A DNA stretch of 64,000 bases from Archaeoglobus sp. UBA230 (GTDB lineage Archaea > Halobacteriota > Archaeoglobi > Archaeoglobales > Archaeoglobaceae). Made by a program: the position numbers and the translations under genes. Below are positions 23,493 to 33,381 of this stretch, piece after piece; positions within the stretch are counted from its first letter, which is position 1, and each line of letters opens with the position of its first letter. The stretch is from assembly GCA_002507545.1 (NCBI GenBank), contig DAVR01000003.1, positions 62,001-126,000 on the forward strand, given 5' to 3'. The notes under the pieces were generated by a model. It had not been told where the DNA came from and made no database searches. It was given only the letters and a program-made list of their open reading frames with translations.

Positions 23493-24086
23493 TCAGATGA
23501 AGTGACTTGGGCTAAGGATGGTCACGAGTAAAGCTGTGAAGATACCTGCCAGTAGCATTCTCAACCCACTCAACACGATATTAAATTTTGCAACCCGTCC
23601 CATTATTGACCCAACAACGAAAAGACTTGCGAAACCGAGGGATACAGCCACAGTAAAGGCCTCCTCTATCGGAAGAAAAACGTAGGGAAGAAGAGGTATG
23701 AATGCGGCGACAATTGGAGCTACTCCATGAATTATTGAAGAAACATAAGCCGCAAACCGATGCGCCCTGTCAATAGAGCACTCTTTGGAGTTTATTAGCA
23801 GAGCTCTTTCCTTTCTGTCTTTCATTATTTTTTGCTCTATCCTTTCAGCCTCAAAAGCACCCCATGAACTTGAAATCCCAAGAGCTAAAGCAGTTGCAAC
23901 ACCAGCAGAGAGAATCAGCCTTGAACTCGCCTCACCAGCCATATGTGCTCCGATGATCATACCAAGAATTGTTAGAACGCCATCAAAGAAGCCTATCACA
24001 AAATACCTTCGAGAAACTGAGGCTATGTCTGTCATTCTGCTATAAAGTTCTAACTCGCCTTTGAACTTCTTTATTCTGTCTCTCAT
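23493..24086 (-). CDS. VIT1/CCC1-family membrane protein (iron or manganese transport)
   Basis: 197 aa with about five TM helices. The first helix carries the family signature (RYFVIGFFDGVLTILGMIIGAH), and ALALGISSSWGAFEAERIEQKI follows, where the acidic residues form the cytoplasmic metal-binding domain. The family moves Fe2+ or Mn2+ out of the cytoplasm into vacuoles or out of the cell. Its start overlaps the upstream gene stop by 4 bp, so it is in one operon with that gene and a NifU-type scaffold, which points to iron handling. A second family member is at 43796-44335. Confidence 0.82.
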   Translation of the reverse strand: MRDRIKKFKGELELYSRMTDIASVSRRYFVIGFFDGVLTILGMIIGAHMAGEASSRLILSAGVATALALGISSSWGAFEAERIEQKIMKDRKERALLINSKECSIDRAHRFAAYVSSIIHGVAPIVAAFIPLLPYVFLPIEEAFTVAVSLGFASLFVVGSIMGRVAKFNIVLSGLRMLLAGIFTALLVTILSPSHFI

Positions 24087-24499
24087 CGCAGTATATCGAG
24101 AATTTCCTCAATTTCGAAGTTCATCTTGGAGAGTTTCTTTTTAGCATTTGAATATGCTATAGGCTGAAATTCTTTGTTTTGTGCTTTCTTCAAAAGGGCT
24201 TCAAATTCCGAACCTGTCAAAATTTGTTTGAGGTAATTCATGAACTCGTATCGTCCAAGAACCTCAACATCCTGTCTCGTTTCAAATTTATAGGAATTGA
24301 AAATTATAGCTTCGTTTTTCCAGCATTTTTCACATTCACAAACAAGAATTTTTTTGCTATCGCTTTTAATCCATAGCTTTTGAATCATTAACCCTCCACA
24401 ACTACAGAATCCACCAAAGAATTCTTCTTCAACCTCTTCACCGGAATAAACAGTGTCTTCTAAAATAACCTTTTTTAAAGGCTCTACAAGCCTGATCAT
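24083..24499 (-). CDS. hypothetical protein, 138 aa, with zinc- or iron-type Cys motifs
   Basis: Not a recognised family. The N-terminal half has CSCGG and CECEKC, which together could bind a metal ion. The C-terminal half is helical and charged (FMNYLKQILTGSEFEALLKK). Its position between the NifU-like gene (1 bp away) and the VIT gene (4-bp overlap) suggests a role in metal or iron-sulfur handling, by context only. Confidence 0.68.
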   Translation of the reverse strand: MIRLVEPLKKVILEDTVYSGEEVEEEFFGGFCSCGGLMIQKLWIKSDSKKILVCECEKCWKNEAIIFNSYKFETRQDVEVLGRYEFMNYLKQILTGSEFEALLKKAQNKEFQPIAYSNAKKKLSKMNFEIEEILDILR

Positions 24500-24500
24500 A

Positions 24501-24734
24501 TTACACTGGGACTATTTTCTTCACTTCAGGAACTTTAGCTCGCAGATACCTCTCCACGAAGGATGTGAGAGTAATCATTGACATCGGGCAACCACCGCAT
24601 GCACCGAGAAGCTGAACCTTAACAGTTCCTGAGCTCTCATCAACGTCAACTACCGCTATATTGCCCCCATCCCTCATTAAAGCCGGTCTTATATCTTTTT
24701 CGATAACCTCTTCAACCTTCTCTCTGAGTGACAT
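24501..24734 (-). CDS. NifU C-terminal domain iron-sulfur scaffold protein
   Basis: 77 aa, the size of stand-alone NifU-like (Nfu) domains. Signature: VIEKDIRPALMRDGGNIAVV, then LLGACGGCPMSMITL, whose CxxC binds an Fe-S cluster between two subunits for delivery to target proteins. ATG 24734 is preferred to the longer frame (24797) because all conserved sequence follows it and a TATA-like TTATTATT lies about 25 nt upstream. Confidence 0.9.
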   Translation of the reverse strand: MSLREKVEEVIEKDIRPALMRDGGNIAVVDVDESSGTVKVQLLGACGGCPMSMITLTSFVERYLRAKVPEVKKIVPV

Positions 24735-24842
24735 GTCCCACTCTCTTTTTGGAGAAATAATAAGTTTTTGGTCTCTCGGTTTAAGTGAGAATTGCATGTA
24801 TTTTGGAAAAGGATTTTATAATTCAAAATTGTTAAATAAGTG

Positions 24843-26219
24843 ATGAAAACAGAAATTGTTTTTGGTGATAGATGGATTGAGGTCGAGTTTCCCGACACAG
24901 CCGAGCTTGTAAGTCCCGGCTACGGTTTGGCGAAGCTTGAGCCTGCGGATAATCAGGAAAAAGCAGTTGAGAATGGGGTGAGGAACCCGCTCGATATTGA
25001 ACCAATCAGTGATTTTGTCCGCAAGAACTGGAAGATAACGATAGCCTTTGATGATCCTACCGTTCCCTGCTTTGGTCCTGTTTGGGTTATGGCTTTCCGT
25101 GCTGTTATTGATGAGCTTAAGAGAGCTGGAGTGCCGAAGAGCAATATAAAGCTGATATGTGCGAACGCTCTTCATAGAAAGTTCAGACTGGGAGAGCTTG
25201 AGAGAATTCTGGGAAAGGAAATTGTTGAAGCTTTTTCAGGCCAAATATCGTGTCATGATGCAGAGGATAAACAAAACACGGTAAAATTAGGAGAGACAGC
25301 TGAGGGCTATCCGGTTGAGGTCAACAAAGCTCTGATTGACTCCGACCTTACGATCTACATAAACGTCTTCGCCTCAGCCTTCAACGGAGGCTGGAAGTCC
25401 ATCTGCGTAGGACTCTCGACATGGAATACAATCAGATGTCATCACACGCCCGATGCTATGTCTATGTCCGCTGAAAGAAACCCGATGCACGAGATTTTAA
25501 ACAGAATGGGAGAAGTTGTCAAATCAGAGATTAAAAGGGAGATTTTCAAAGTTGAGACGGTTATGGCCAATCCTTTTCAGGTTTCAAAGGTCTTCGCGGG
25601 AACGATTGACAGATGTAGAGAGGAAGTTATGAAGATTTGGAGGGAAAGGGCAAAGAGAAGGAGGGATTTGCTTGAGAAGAAAGTTGATGTTGTCTGCTAT
25701 GGTGTCCCCAACTGGAGCCCCTATGCAGCTTTTTCGAAAATGAATCCATTGCTTACACTCGTATCTACCGGACTGGGGTATCTCGGAGGGGTCATCGAGG
25801 GCATTGGAAAGAAGGGTTGCGATGTTATAATGGCTACCCCCTGCCCGAACCAGTGGGACCTCACTGCACATGCTTCTTATCCTGAAGTCTGGGAGATTCT
25901 CGGTGAGCTTAGGGAGCCAAACGAGATTATGAAGAGGTACGAGAGATACTATGCCGACCATACCGAGTACATTGCAAAGTATCGCTACAATTACGCCTTC
26001 CACCCGGTTCATGGTCTGATGGCCACCTACCCGCTGAAAAGGCTCAACCATGCGGGCAGAGTTATAGTCGCAGGTATAGAGGAGCCAGAGCTGGCTGAAC
26101 ACCTCGGCTTCCTGCATACGCCCACTGTAGAAAAGGCAGTTGAGATTGCTCAAGAGCAGCACGGGAGAGATGCAAGCATTGCTGTTGTGAAGTATCCGAT
26201 GATGGTTAGCAGGCAGTAA
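24843..26219 (+). CDS. LarA-like (DUF2088) lactate-racemase family protein
   Basis: 458 aa, somewhat longer than bacterial LarA. Motifs: IAFDDPTVPCFGP, the His segment ICANALHRKFRLGELE, and GGWKSICVGLSTWNTIRCHH, whose Lys matches the residue that carries the nickel-pincer nucleotide in LarA. Members isomerise lactate or other 2-hydroxyacids. No larB, larC or larE cofactor genes are in the window. A TATA box (TTTTATAAT) 26 nt upstream supports a leaderless ATG at 24843. In a lactate-using archaeon a D/L-lactate role would fit, but other substrates are known for this family. Confidence 0.82.
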   Translation: MKTEIVFGDRWIEVEFPDTAELVSPGYGLAKLEPADNQEKAVENGVRNPLDIEPISDFVRKNWKITIAFDDPTVPCFGPVWVMAFRAVIDELKRAGVPKSNIKLICANALHRKFRLGELERILGKEIVEAFSGQISCHDAEDKQNTVKLGETAEGYPVEVNKALIDSDLTIYINVFASAFNGGWKSICVGLSTWNTIRCHHTPDAMSMSAERNPMHEILNRMGEVVKSEIKREIFKVETVMANPFQVSKVFAGTIDRCREEVMKIWRERAKRRRDLLEKKVDVVCYGVPNWSPYAAFSKMNPLLTLVSTGLGYLGGVIEGIGKKGCDVIMATPCPNQWDLTAHASYPEVWEILGELREPNEIMKRYERYYADHTEYIAKYRYNYAFHPVHGLMATYPLKRLNHAGRVIVAGIEEPELAEHLGFLHTPTVEKAVEIAQEQHGRDASIAVVKYPMMVSRQ

Positions 26220-26300
26220 CTTTTGATGCTTTCTTTAGTTTTTAACCAAGGATTATGGAACTTCTGAAGATTTTAGCATATCCACTGCACCGGGTAAATC

Positions 26301-29300
26301 CTACAACTTCCTCTTTACCCCAATCTTCACCTTCCTGCCATCAACATCCCACTCCCTGACGTATCCTTCAGCCTTTCCGAACTCCAGCTTCTCTGATCTC
26401 GTTTCACTCTTTATGTAATCCTCCCAACCCTTCACAAGCTCAGGATCAATTTCCACACTCGTTTCAATGAATTCTTCAACATCCAAATCGAGTTCCTTCC
26501 TCATCTCCTGAATTCTCCTGATCAGCTCCCTCGCATACGCCTCCCTTATCAGCTTATCGTCGAGTTCCTTGTAGATGTAAACGAAGCCTCCGGGAAAATC
26601 TGCATACTCATACCCCTCCGGAAGCTTGTAATCCACAACCAAAGCCTCTCTGCCATCAATCTCCACTCCCTCAAATTCAATCTTCTCTGGGATTTCCTTC
26701 AGAGTTGAGACGTAATCGGCAAACTTCCCGACTTTGTCCTTGAGCAGCGGCCCGATAACTTTGTAGTTGGGCTTGATGACAAGTTCCTTCTCAAAAGAGG
26801 TTACCACTCTAACGGTCTTAACATTGCACTGATACCTTATGATTTCCTCAAGTGCTTCCACCGCCTTCCTTACCTTCTCATTCTCGCTCTCAACAACAAG
26901 CTCTCTCAGAGGCCATCTGAGTTTTCTCTTTGCCTTGTTTCTCGCATTGCTTGCTGCCTCAACAACATCCTTTGCAATCTTCATTGCCTCTTCAAGCTGT
27001 GTGTCAATGAACTCAATCTCAGGCTCAGGATAGCTCTCTAAGAACACGGACTCCTCACCATCCCTGAATCGCTTAATGACGTGCTGGTAGAACCACTCTG
27101 ATATGAAGGGTGCAAAGGGAGCAATTATCCTTATTGACTTGTCAATAACCCTGAACATCGTGGAATATGCAGCGATCTTAGACGGAGAATCCCTCTCCTC
27201 CCACACCCTTGGCCTTATGAGCTGGATATACCACCTGCTGAAGTCCTCAACAAAGAATTCGAAGAAGGCTCTCACAACCCTGTGTATTTGGTAGCTCTCC
27301 ATCGCGTCATTTGCTTCCTTACAGAAGCTTTCAAGCCTCGATAGAATCCATCTGTCCTCTATCTTCAGCTCTCCCGCCTCACCGTCAAACCTGTAGTTGT
27401 CGAGATTCATGTACGTGTAGGCAAACCTTACGGCATTCCAGACGATGTTGAGCATCCTGTTTACATTCCTCGCCTCTTCCCAGCTAAATCGCAAATCTTC
27501 CCAAGGGGCTGAGTAGAGTACGTAAAGTCTGAAGCCGTCAGCACCAATCTGCCCGACCACTTCTTCAGGCTCAACGACGTTGCCGAGACTCTTGCTCATC
27601 TTCCTTCCCTGCTCGTCGAGGGTGAAGCCGTGCATCAGAACGGCTTTGTAGGGGGCCTTATCAAAGCAGATCACCGAAGTGCCGAGCTGAGAGTAGAACC
27701 AACCTCTCGTCTGGTCATGTCCCTCTGTTATGAAATCAGCAGGCCAAAGCTGTTCGAACTCATCCTTTTTAAGCGGGTATCCTATGCTCCCCCAGCTCGC
27801 AACTCCACTGTCGAACCATACGTCAAAGACGTCCGGAACCCTCCTCATCTTCCCCCCACACTCGCAATCGAAGATGACAGCGTCAATCTTCGGTCTGTGA
27901 AGATCGAGGTCATTCTCCCAAGGAACTTCTTCTATGCTGCCAACAACCCTGATTTTGCCGCATTCCTCACAAATCCATATTGGCAAAGGAATGCCCCAGT
28001 AACGCTGTCTGCTTATGCACCAGTCCTTCGCGTTGCTCACCCAGTCCTTAAACCTCGCACTTCCCGCCCACTCCGGAATCCACCGAACCATGTCTATTTC
28101 CCTGATCATCTCATCCTTCAGTCCGGTGATCTTTATGAACCACTGTTCCGTCGCTCTGTAGATTATGGGAGTCTTGCAGCGCCAGCAATGCCCGTATCGG
28201 TGAACAACCCTCTCCTCAGCAAGCAGAAGGTCTTTTGCATAGAGATCGTCAATAATTTGGTCGTTAGCCTCTCTGACGTGCATCCTCGCATACTTCCCGG
28301 CATCTTCAGTGAACACCCCTCTATCATCAACGGGATTGAAGACTTCAAGTCCCTTTTCAATACCAAGCTCGTAATCCTCAACACCGTGCCCTGGAGCTAT
28401 GTGGACACAGCCTGTGTTCTCTGCTGTAACAAAATCAGCGAAGAAGACCTGATGCTTCCAGTTTTTCTGGGCGGGCACTTCACTGCTCAGAGGATGCTCA
28501 TACTCAAGCCCTTCAAGGTCTTCCCCCAGATACGTCTCCACCACTTCCCAGCTGCTGTAATCACCCTTTCCAAGCACACTGTCAGCGAGCTCTTTTGCGA
28601 GAATTAGATACTCTACCTTTCCGTTTCTAATAGCCCTAAATTTTGCATACTCAAGGGAAGGATGGACGGCAACGGCCATATTAGCTGGAAGAGTCCAAGG
28701 CGTGGTTGTCCAGATTACAATGAAGGTGTCCTTTTCACCCTTAACCGGAAACTTGACATAGATTGAAGGGTCTTCCTCATCCCAGTACTCAACCTCAGCA
28801 TCTGCCAGTGCGGTCTCACAGCGGTAACACCAGTTAACTACCATCTTCTTTCTCTCAAGCAACCCCCTTTCGTAAGCCCTCCTTATCGCAAACCATGCTG
28901 CATTCATGTAATCTGCCTTTATCGTCATGTATGGCCTCTCCCAGTCCATCCACACACCCAACATCTTGAACTGCTCGGTCATCGCATCCTTGTTCTTCAG
29001 AGCGTATTCCATGCACTTCTCGATGAATTTGTCAATCCCGTAGCCCTCAATGTCTCTCTTCGTCCTGAATCCGAGTTCTTGCTCTACCTTAACCTCAATC
29101 GGCAATCCGTGCATGTCCCAGCCGGGAGTATCCGTCGGAGCAAAGCCGCTCATCCTCTTGTATCTCAGAATAGTATCTTTGATTACCTTATTCCACGCCG
29201 TTCCGAGGTGTATTCTGCCCGTTGTGTAAGGAGGGCCGTCAACAAAGTAGAACTTTTTACCCCCCTTTTCCTTTACCTTTCTATAAACCTCATTATCTTT

Positions 29301-29357
29301 CCAGAACCTGAAAATCTCGGATTCCACATTCTTGGGTGAGTATTTAGCGGGAAGCAT
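26301..29357 (-). CDS. ileS: isoleucyl-tRNA synthetase
   Basis: 1018 aa, full length. Class I signatures: GRIHLGTA (HIGH motif, about 48-55) and GRKMSKSLGN (KMSKS, about 582-591). The large CP1 editing insertion (about 180-400) has TTPWTLPANMA and GHGVEDYELG, which fits Ile editing of Val. The zinc cysteines (CEECG and CECGG) and the C-terminal anticodon-binding region are present, as in archaeal/eukaryotic-type IleRS. Monocistronic: the next gene upstream is divergent with a 69-bp gap. Confidence 0.97.
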   Translation of the reverse strand: MLPAKYSPKNVESEIFRFWKDNEVYRKVKEKGGKKFYFVDGPPYTTGRIHLGTAWNKVIKDTILRYKRMSGFAPTDTPGWDMHGLPIEVKVEQELGFRTKRDIEGYGIDKFIEKCMEYALKNKDAMTEQFKMLGVWMDWERPYMTIKADYMNAAWFAIRRAYERGLLERKKMVVNWCYRCETALADAEVEYWDEEDPSIYVKFPVKGEKDTFIVIWTTTPWTLPANMAVAVHPSLEYAKFRAIRNGKVEYLILAKELADSVLGKGDYSSWEVVETYLGEDLEGLEYEHPLSSEVPAQKNWKHQVFFADFVTAENTGCVHIAPGHGVEDYELGIEKGLEVFNPVDDRGVFTEDAGKYARMHVREANDQIIDDLYAKDLLLAEERVVHRYGHCWRCKTPIIYRATEQWFIKITGLKDEMIREIDMVRWIPEWAGSARFKDWVSNAKDWCISRQRYWGIPLPIWICEECGKIRVVGSIEEVPWENDLDLHRPKIDAVIFDCECGGKMRRVPDVFDVWFDSGVASWGSIGYPLKKDEFEQLWPADFITEGHDQTRGWFYSQLGTSVICFDKAPYKAVLMHGFTLDEQGRKMSKSLGNVVEPEEVVGQIGADGFRLYVLYSAPWEDLRFSWEEARNVNRMLNIVWNAVRFAYTYMNLDNYRFDGEAGELKIEDRWILSRLESFCKEANDAMESYQIHRVVRAFFEFFVEDFSRWYIQLIRPRVWEERDSPSKIAAYSTMFRVIDKSIRIIAPFAPFISEWFYQHVIKRFRDGEESVFLESYPEPEIEFIDTQLEEAMKIAKDVVEAASNARNKAKRKLRWPLRELVVESENEKVRKAVEALEEIIRYQCNVKTVRVVTSFEKELVIKPNYKVIGPLLKDKVGKFADYVSTLKEIPEKIEFEGVEIDGREALVVDYKLPEGYEYADFPGGFVYIYKELDDKLIREAYARELIRRIQEMRKELDLDVEEFIETSVEIDPELVKGWEDYIKSETRSEKLEFGKAEGYVREWDVDGRKVKIGVKRKL

Positions 29358-29426
29358 GAAACCACAACTCCTCGTAGATTAAAAAAGTTACTTGAAAGCT
29401 TTAATATCTTCTTCACCATCTACTTT

Positions 29427-30356
29427 ATGGATGTCGTCATCTACGGATTCGGTCCGATTGGTAGGGCTATTGCCGAGTGCTGTGTAAAGAGAGGATACAA
29501 TGTTCTTGGAGCTGTAGACATCAACCCCGAGCTCAAAGGAAGGCAACTTAGCGATTTTGGTATTGACTCCAGTGGAATTGTGAAGGACAGTCTCGATTTT
29601 GAAGGGGATGTTGCCTTTATCTGCACCGGTTCCTATCTCGACAGAGTCTATCCACAAATCGAGGAGTGTTTAAAAAGAGGTTTCAATGTTTTGAGCACAT
29701 GCGAGACATTAAGCTACCCGTTCTACAGATATCCCGAGCTTGCAGCAAAAATTGACGAAATGGCAAAGAAGTGCGAAAAGACTGTTGTTGGAACGGGCAT
29801 AAACCCCGGATTTCTACTCGATGCTCTTGTAATCACTCTTTCAGCCCCATTCGTAGAAATCGAGAGAATTAAAGCAGTTAGGAGTATAGATGCGTTGAAG
29901 AGGAGAGGACCCTTCAGGAAGAAGGTTGGAATCGGTCTCAATGTTGACGATGCTGAAAAAAAGCTGAGAAACGGTGAGATTACAGGACACGTGGGCTACG
30001 CCGAGTCCGTTCTTTTGATATCAAAATCGCTGAGCTTCGAGCCGGATGAAGTAAGAGAGGGGCAGAAATTTGTAACTGGAGAGGACGATAAAGTTATCGG
30101 AGCTATTGGATTTGGAAGCGCGCTGAAGCAAGGGAAGGAGAGGATAAGGGTAGAGTTTCACGCCTATGCGAAGGCAGAGGAGTATGAGGAGATAATTATA
30201 GAGGGAGATAACAGCGTAAAATGGAGATCAACAGGGACTAAGGGAGACCTCGGCACAGCAGCGGTAATCGTGAATCTTGCGGACTGCGTTGCCAGCTGTG
30301 AGGCAGGACTTAAAACTATGGCCGATTTGATTCCCTTCAGGTCAAAAATAAGGTAG
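29427..30356 (+). CDS. NAD(P)-dependent oxidoreductase, DapB / diaminopentanoate dehydrogenase-like
   Basis: 309 aa. The N-terminal Rossmann motif is VVIYGFGPIGRAIAEC. Further landmarks are ICTGSYLDRVYPQ, STCETLSYPFY and GTGINPGFLLDALVITLS, which match the dihydrodipicolinate-reductase-like family that includes 2,4-diaminopentanoate dehydrogenase. True DapB has a different substrate motif, so a role in amino-acid fermentation or a related amino-oxo-acid step is more likely than lysine synthesis. No pathway partner is adjacent. Confidence 0.78.
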   Translation: MDVVIYGFGPIGRAIAECCVKRGYNVLGAVDINPELKGRQLSDFGIDSSGIVKDSLDFEGDVAFICTGSYLDRVYPQIEECLKRGFNVLSTCETLSYPFYRYPELAAKIDEMAKKCEKTVVGTGINPGFLLDALVITLSAPFVEIERIKAVRSIDALKRRGPFRKKVGIGLNVDDAEKKLRNGEITGHVGYAESVLLISKSLSFEPDEVREGQKFVTGEDDKVIGAIGFGSALKQGKERIRVEFHAYAKAEEYEEIIIEGDNSVKWRSTGTKGDLGTAAVIVNLADCVASCEAGLKTMADLIPFRSKIR

Positions 30357-30363
30357 GAAAAAA

Positions 30364-31353
30364 TTAAATTAATCCCTTTTCTTTGTAATACTTCTCTGCT
30401 CCCGGATGGAGGGGGATTGGCATTCCCTCAAGAGCGGTTTCAAGCGTTATGTCTGCCGCTCTCTTGTGAGCAGCTTCAAGAACGTCCCTATGCTCAAAGA
30501 TGGCTTTTGTAACCTCATAAACGAGGTCTTCTGACAGATCAGCATTGGTTGCGAGCATCGCAAGAACTGCAACGGTCTTAACATCCTCATCAACACCCTT
30601 GTAGGTTCCGGCAGGAATTGAGACCTGGGTGTAGAAGGGGTAATTATCCTTAAGCTTTTGGTATATCTCATCAGGAACTTCTACGATGGCCACATCTCTC
30701 ACGGCAGCGATGTCGCTTACAGCAGCAGTTGGAATTCCAGCAACGATAAATCCAGCATCTATTGTCCTATCCTTGAGAGCATCTGAAACCTCCTTGAAGT
30801 CCAGGTACCTTATCTCCGTGTTGGATTCATCAATTCCAGCAGCATTCAGAATTTGCAAAGCGTCAACAGCCGTTCCGGAGCCGGGGGCGCCAACAGCTAC
30901 CCTTTTTCCTTTGAGGTCGTAAATAGTCTTTATTCCATTCTCCTTCAAAGTTACTATCTGAATTATTTCGGGATAAAGGGTTGCAACCCCCCTCAGCTTG
31001 TCAACCTTTGCGTCCTTGAACATCTCAATGCCGTAATAGGCATAGTAGGCTACATCATTTTGCATGAGACCAAATTCAGCTTCAAGGTTGCCAACCTTCC
31101 TCGCATTGACAACTGAAGCACCGCTCGTCACAGCTGTGGCTTTGATTCCCGGAGCGTACTCGGTTATGGCCTGAGCCATTGCTCCTCCAATTGGGTAATA
31201 GGTTCCAGCAGAGCCTCCGGTTACAATCGTTATTTCCTGCACTTCAGCCACAGTTGTTGTTGCTTCCGGCGTTTTTGGAGTCTCCACCTGCTGTTGAGCG
31301 CAGCCAAGAAAAAGTACTGATGTCAGCACCAGCAGAACAATCCATCTTTTCAT
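30364..31353 (-). CDS. TAXI-family TRAP transporter substrate-binding lipoprotein
   Basis: 329 aa. Signal peptide with lipobox (TSVLFLGCAQQ). The mature part starts with the TAXI motif ITIVTGGSAGTYYPIGGAMA and has KGKRVAVGAPGSGTAVDALQIL and a late IPAGTYKGVDEDVKTVA, all typical of the family, which binds dicarboxylates or amino acids such as glutamate. It is the last gene of the operon, directly after the fused permease. Confidence 0.93.
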   Translation of the reverse strand: MKRWIVLLVLTSVLFLGCAQQQVETPKTPEATTTVAEVQEITIVTGGSAGTYYPIGGAMAQAITEYAPGIKATAVTSGASVVNARKVGNLEAEFGLMQNDVAYYAYYGIEMFKDAKVDKLRGVATLYPEIIQIVTLKENGIKTIYDLKGKRVAVGAPGSGTAVDALQILNAAGIDESNTEIRYLDFKEVSDALKDRTIDAGFIVAGIPTAAVSDIAAVRDVAIVEVPDEIYQKLKDNYPFYTQVSIPAGTYKGVDEDVKTVAVLAMLATNADLSEDLVYEVTKAIFEHRDVLEAAHKRAADITLETALEGMPIPLHPGAEKYYKEKGLI

Positions 31354-33381
31354 TTAATTCACCTCATCATGTAAACTGTAATATTGTTTTAAAAAGATTC
31401 CTGCAAAAATTACGAAACCAACAATCTTTAACATCGAGTCGGGAATGAGAAGGAGTGCCCCCGCACCTAAGGAAATAATCCTCAGTGTTCTGCTAATAGG
31501 TCTGAGAACGCAGCCAATTGTCCCCGCATTTATCGCCATTATACCCAGCATGACCGAGATAACAATCAGAAGAAGGTTTAGAATGTCTGCAGGTGTCTTG
31601 ATACCAATAAGCAGCAGTGCCGGAGTGAATATGAAAAGGTAAGGCACGAGATACTTACCTATTCCTATTTTTACGGCATTTATTCCGGTCTTCCAAGGAT
31701 CGCTGCCGGCTATTGCAGAGCCAGCGTAGGCTGCAAGTGCCACCGGTGGTGTGAGATCGGCAGCAACTCCAAAGTAGAACACAAACATGTGTGCAGGAAG
31801 AACAAGCTCAGGATATGCTTCGAGAAAGTCAATAACACTCATACCATACCCCTTTGCCACAAAAGTTATTATCGCCGGTGCTGCAATCGTGCTCGTTATA
31901 ATGTAGTTAGCGGTCGTCGGAACGCCCATCCCCAAAACAAGGGAAACTACCATCGTAAGCAGGAGGATTATTGGTAGATATCCGTGGGATAGAGCTATGG
32001 CTGAGGCTGCGATTTTGAATCCAAGTCCTGTGAGGGTGACTACCCCGACTATTATGCCTGCAGAGGCGCATGCCATCGCAACCGTTGCCGCGCTTCTCCC
32101 GCCATGCTCAAGGGCAGATAGAATGTTCAACAAAGACTTTTTCAGCAGTTCTGAAAAGGGGTATCTCGAATCTTTCGGCCTTCTAATGTTTTTAAGGATA
32201 GGTTCAAGAACCATTATTATAATTACAGTATATATAGAATACACTGCAGCAAGAATCGGTGTATAGCCGTTCACAAGCATGTAGATGATTACAAAGAGGG
32301 GGATCAGGTAATACCACCCCCCTTTCAAAACCTGAAGGGGAGAGGGCAGTTCTTCTCTTCTCAAACCCCTCAGGTTCTCCTTCCTTGCCTCAAAATCAAC
32401 AGCGGAAAAAACCCCAAAGAAGTATAGGAAGGCAGGAATTATCGCAGCATACACAATGCTGATGTAGGGCATACCAACGAACTCCGCCATTATAAAGGCT
32501 GCAGCACCCATGATTGGCGGCATTATCTGCCCTCCGGTTGATGCAGCTGGCTCAACCGCACCGGCAAATTCGGGCTTATATCCAGCTCTTTTCATCAAGG
32601 GAATCGTGAAAGCTCCGGTTGTGACGGTGTTCGCAACAGAGCTACCAGATATTGTTCCCATAAGTGCTGAAGATACCACCGCTGCCTTAGCCGGCCCACC
32701 GACCATCCAACCGGTTAGAGAGAAGGCGAGGTCAATGAAGAACCTTCCAGCACCTGATTTTTCGAGAAATGCGCCAAATATGACGAAGAGCACTACAAAG
32801 CTTGATGAAACTGCTATTGGCGTTCCAAATATTCCCTCCTTAGTGTAGTAAAGATGCTCCAGAATCTCTGTCCATTCATAGTCTGGGTGAGAGAGAGCAC
32901 CGGGCAATCCAGAACCGAATTTGGCATAGAGTATGAACACAATGGCCACTACAACTAAAGCAGGGTTAATCGCCCTTCTCGTGGCTTCCAGAACAAAAAT
33001 CACAGCCAAGAAAGCAATCAGGAAGTCAAAGGGTGTAAATCCTATCGCAGCCCTGAACAAAATTTCCCTGTAATTCATGGCAAGGTAAAAAGCTACGTAA
33101 AATCCAATCAGTGCAAGGATGAAGTCGTAAATAGGAATTTTATCCTCAACTCTTTTCTTTGTAAGCGGGAAAATAAGGAAGGATAGGGCAATGGCAAAGG
33201 CAAGATGGATGGATTTAACAATGTCGTGCTGCAGAAGTCCGGTGAATGAGCCATTAACGACATGAAAAGTTGAGAATGTTATCGCAACAATCGAAACTAT
33301 GACGGTGTATAAACCCTTTAGCTCTCTTTCGTGGAGGAACTTCTTTTCAAGTTCCGTTACATCTATACTTTCCTCATCCAT
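31354..33381 (-). CDS. TRAP transporter fused permease (TAXI type, DctQM)
   Basis: 675 aa, about 17 hydrophobic segments. The N-terminal four-helix part corresponds to DctQ and the rest to DctM, fused as usual for TAXI systems. Landmarks: SLTGWMVGGPAKAAVVSSAL, GTISGSSVANTVTTGAFTIP and LGMGVPTTANYIITS. It couples ion-gradient-driven uptake to the binding protein encoded just downstream. It overlaps the DUF1850 gene by 8 bp. Confidence 0.94.
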   Translation of the reverse strand: MDEESIDVTELEKKFLHERELKGLYTVIVSIVAITFSTFHVVNGSFTGLLQHDIVKSIHLAFAIALSFLIFPLTKKRVEDKIPIYDFILALIGFYVAFYLAMNYREILFRAAIGFTPFDFLIAFLAVIFVLEATRRAINPALVVVAIVFILYAKFGSGLPGALSHPDYEWTEILEHLYYTKEGIFGTPIAVSSSFVVLFVIFGAFLEKSGAGRFFIDLAFSLTGWMVGGPAKAAVVSSALMGTISGSSVANTVTTGAFTIPLMKRAGYKPEFAGAVEPAASTGGQIMPPIMGAAAFIMAEFVGMPYISIVYAAIIPAFLYFFGVFSAVDFEARKENLRGLRREELPSPLQVLKGGWYYLIPLFVIIYMLVNGYTPILAAVYSIYTVIIIMVLEPILKNIRRPKDSRYPFSELLKKSLLNILSALEHGGRSAATVAMACASAGIIVGVVTLTGLGFKIAASAIALSHGYLPIILLLTMVVSLVLGMGVPTTANYIITSTIAAPAIITFVAKGYGMSVIDFLEAYPELVLPAHMFVFYFGVAADLTPPVALAAYAGSAIAGSDPWKTGINAVKIGIGKYLVPYLFIFTPALLLIGIKTPADILNLLLIVISVMLGIMAINAGTIGCVLRPISRTLRIISLGAGALLLIPDSMLKIVGFVIFAGIFLKQYYSLHDEVN

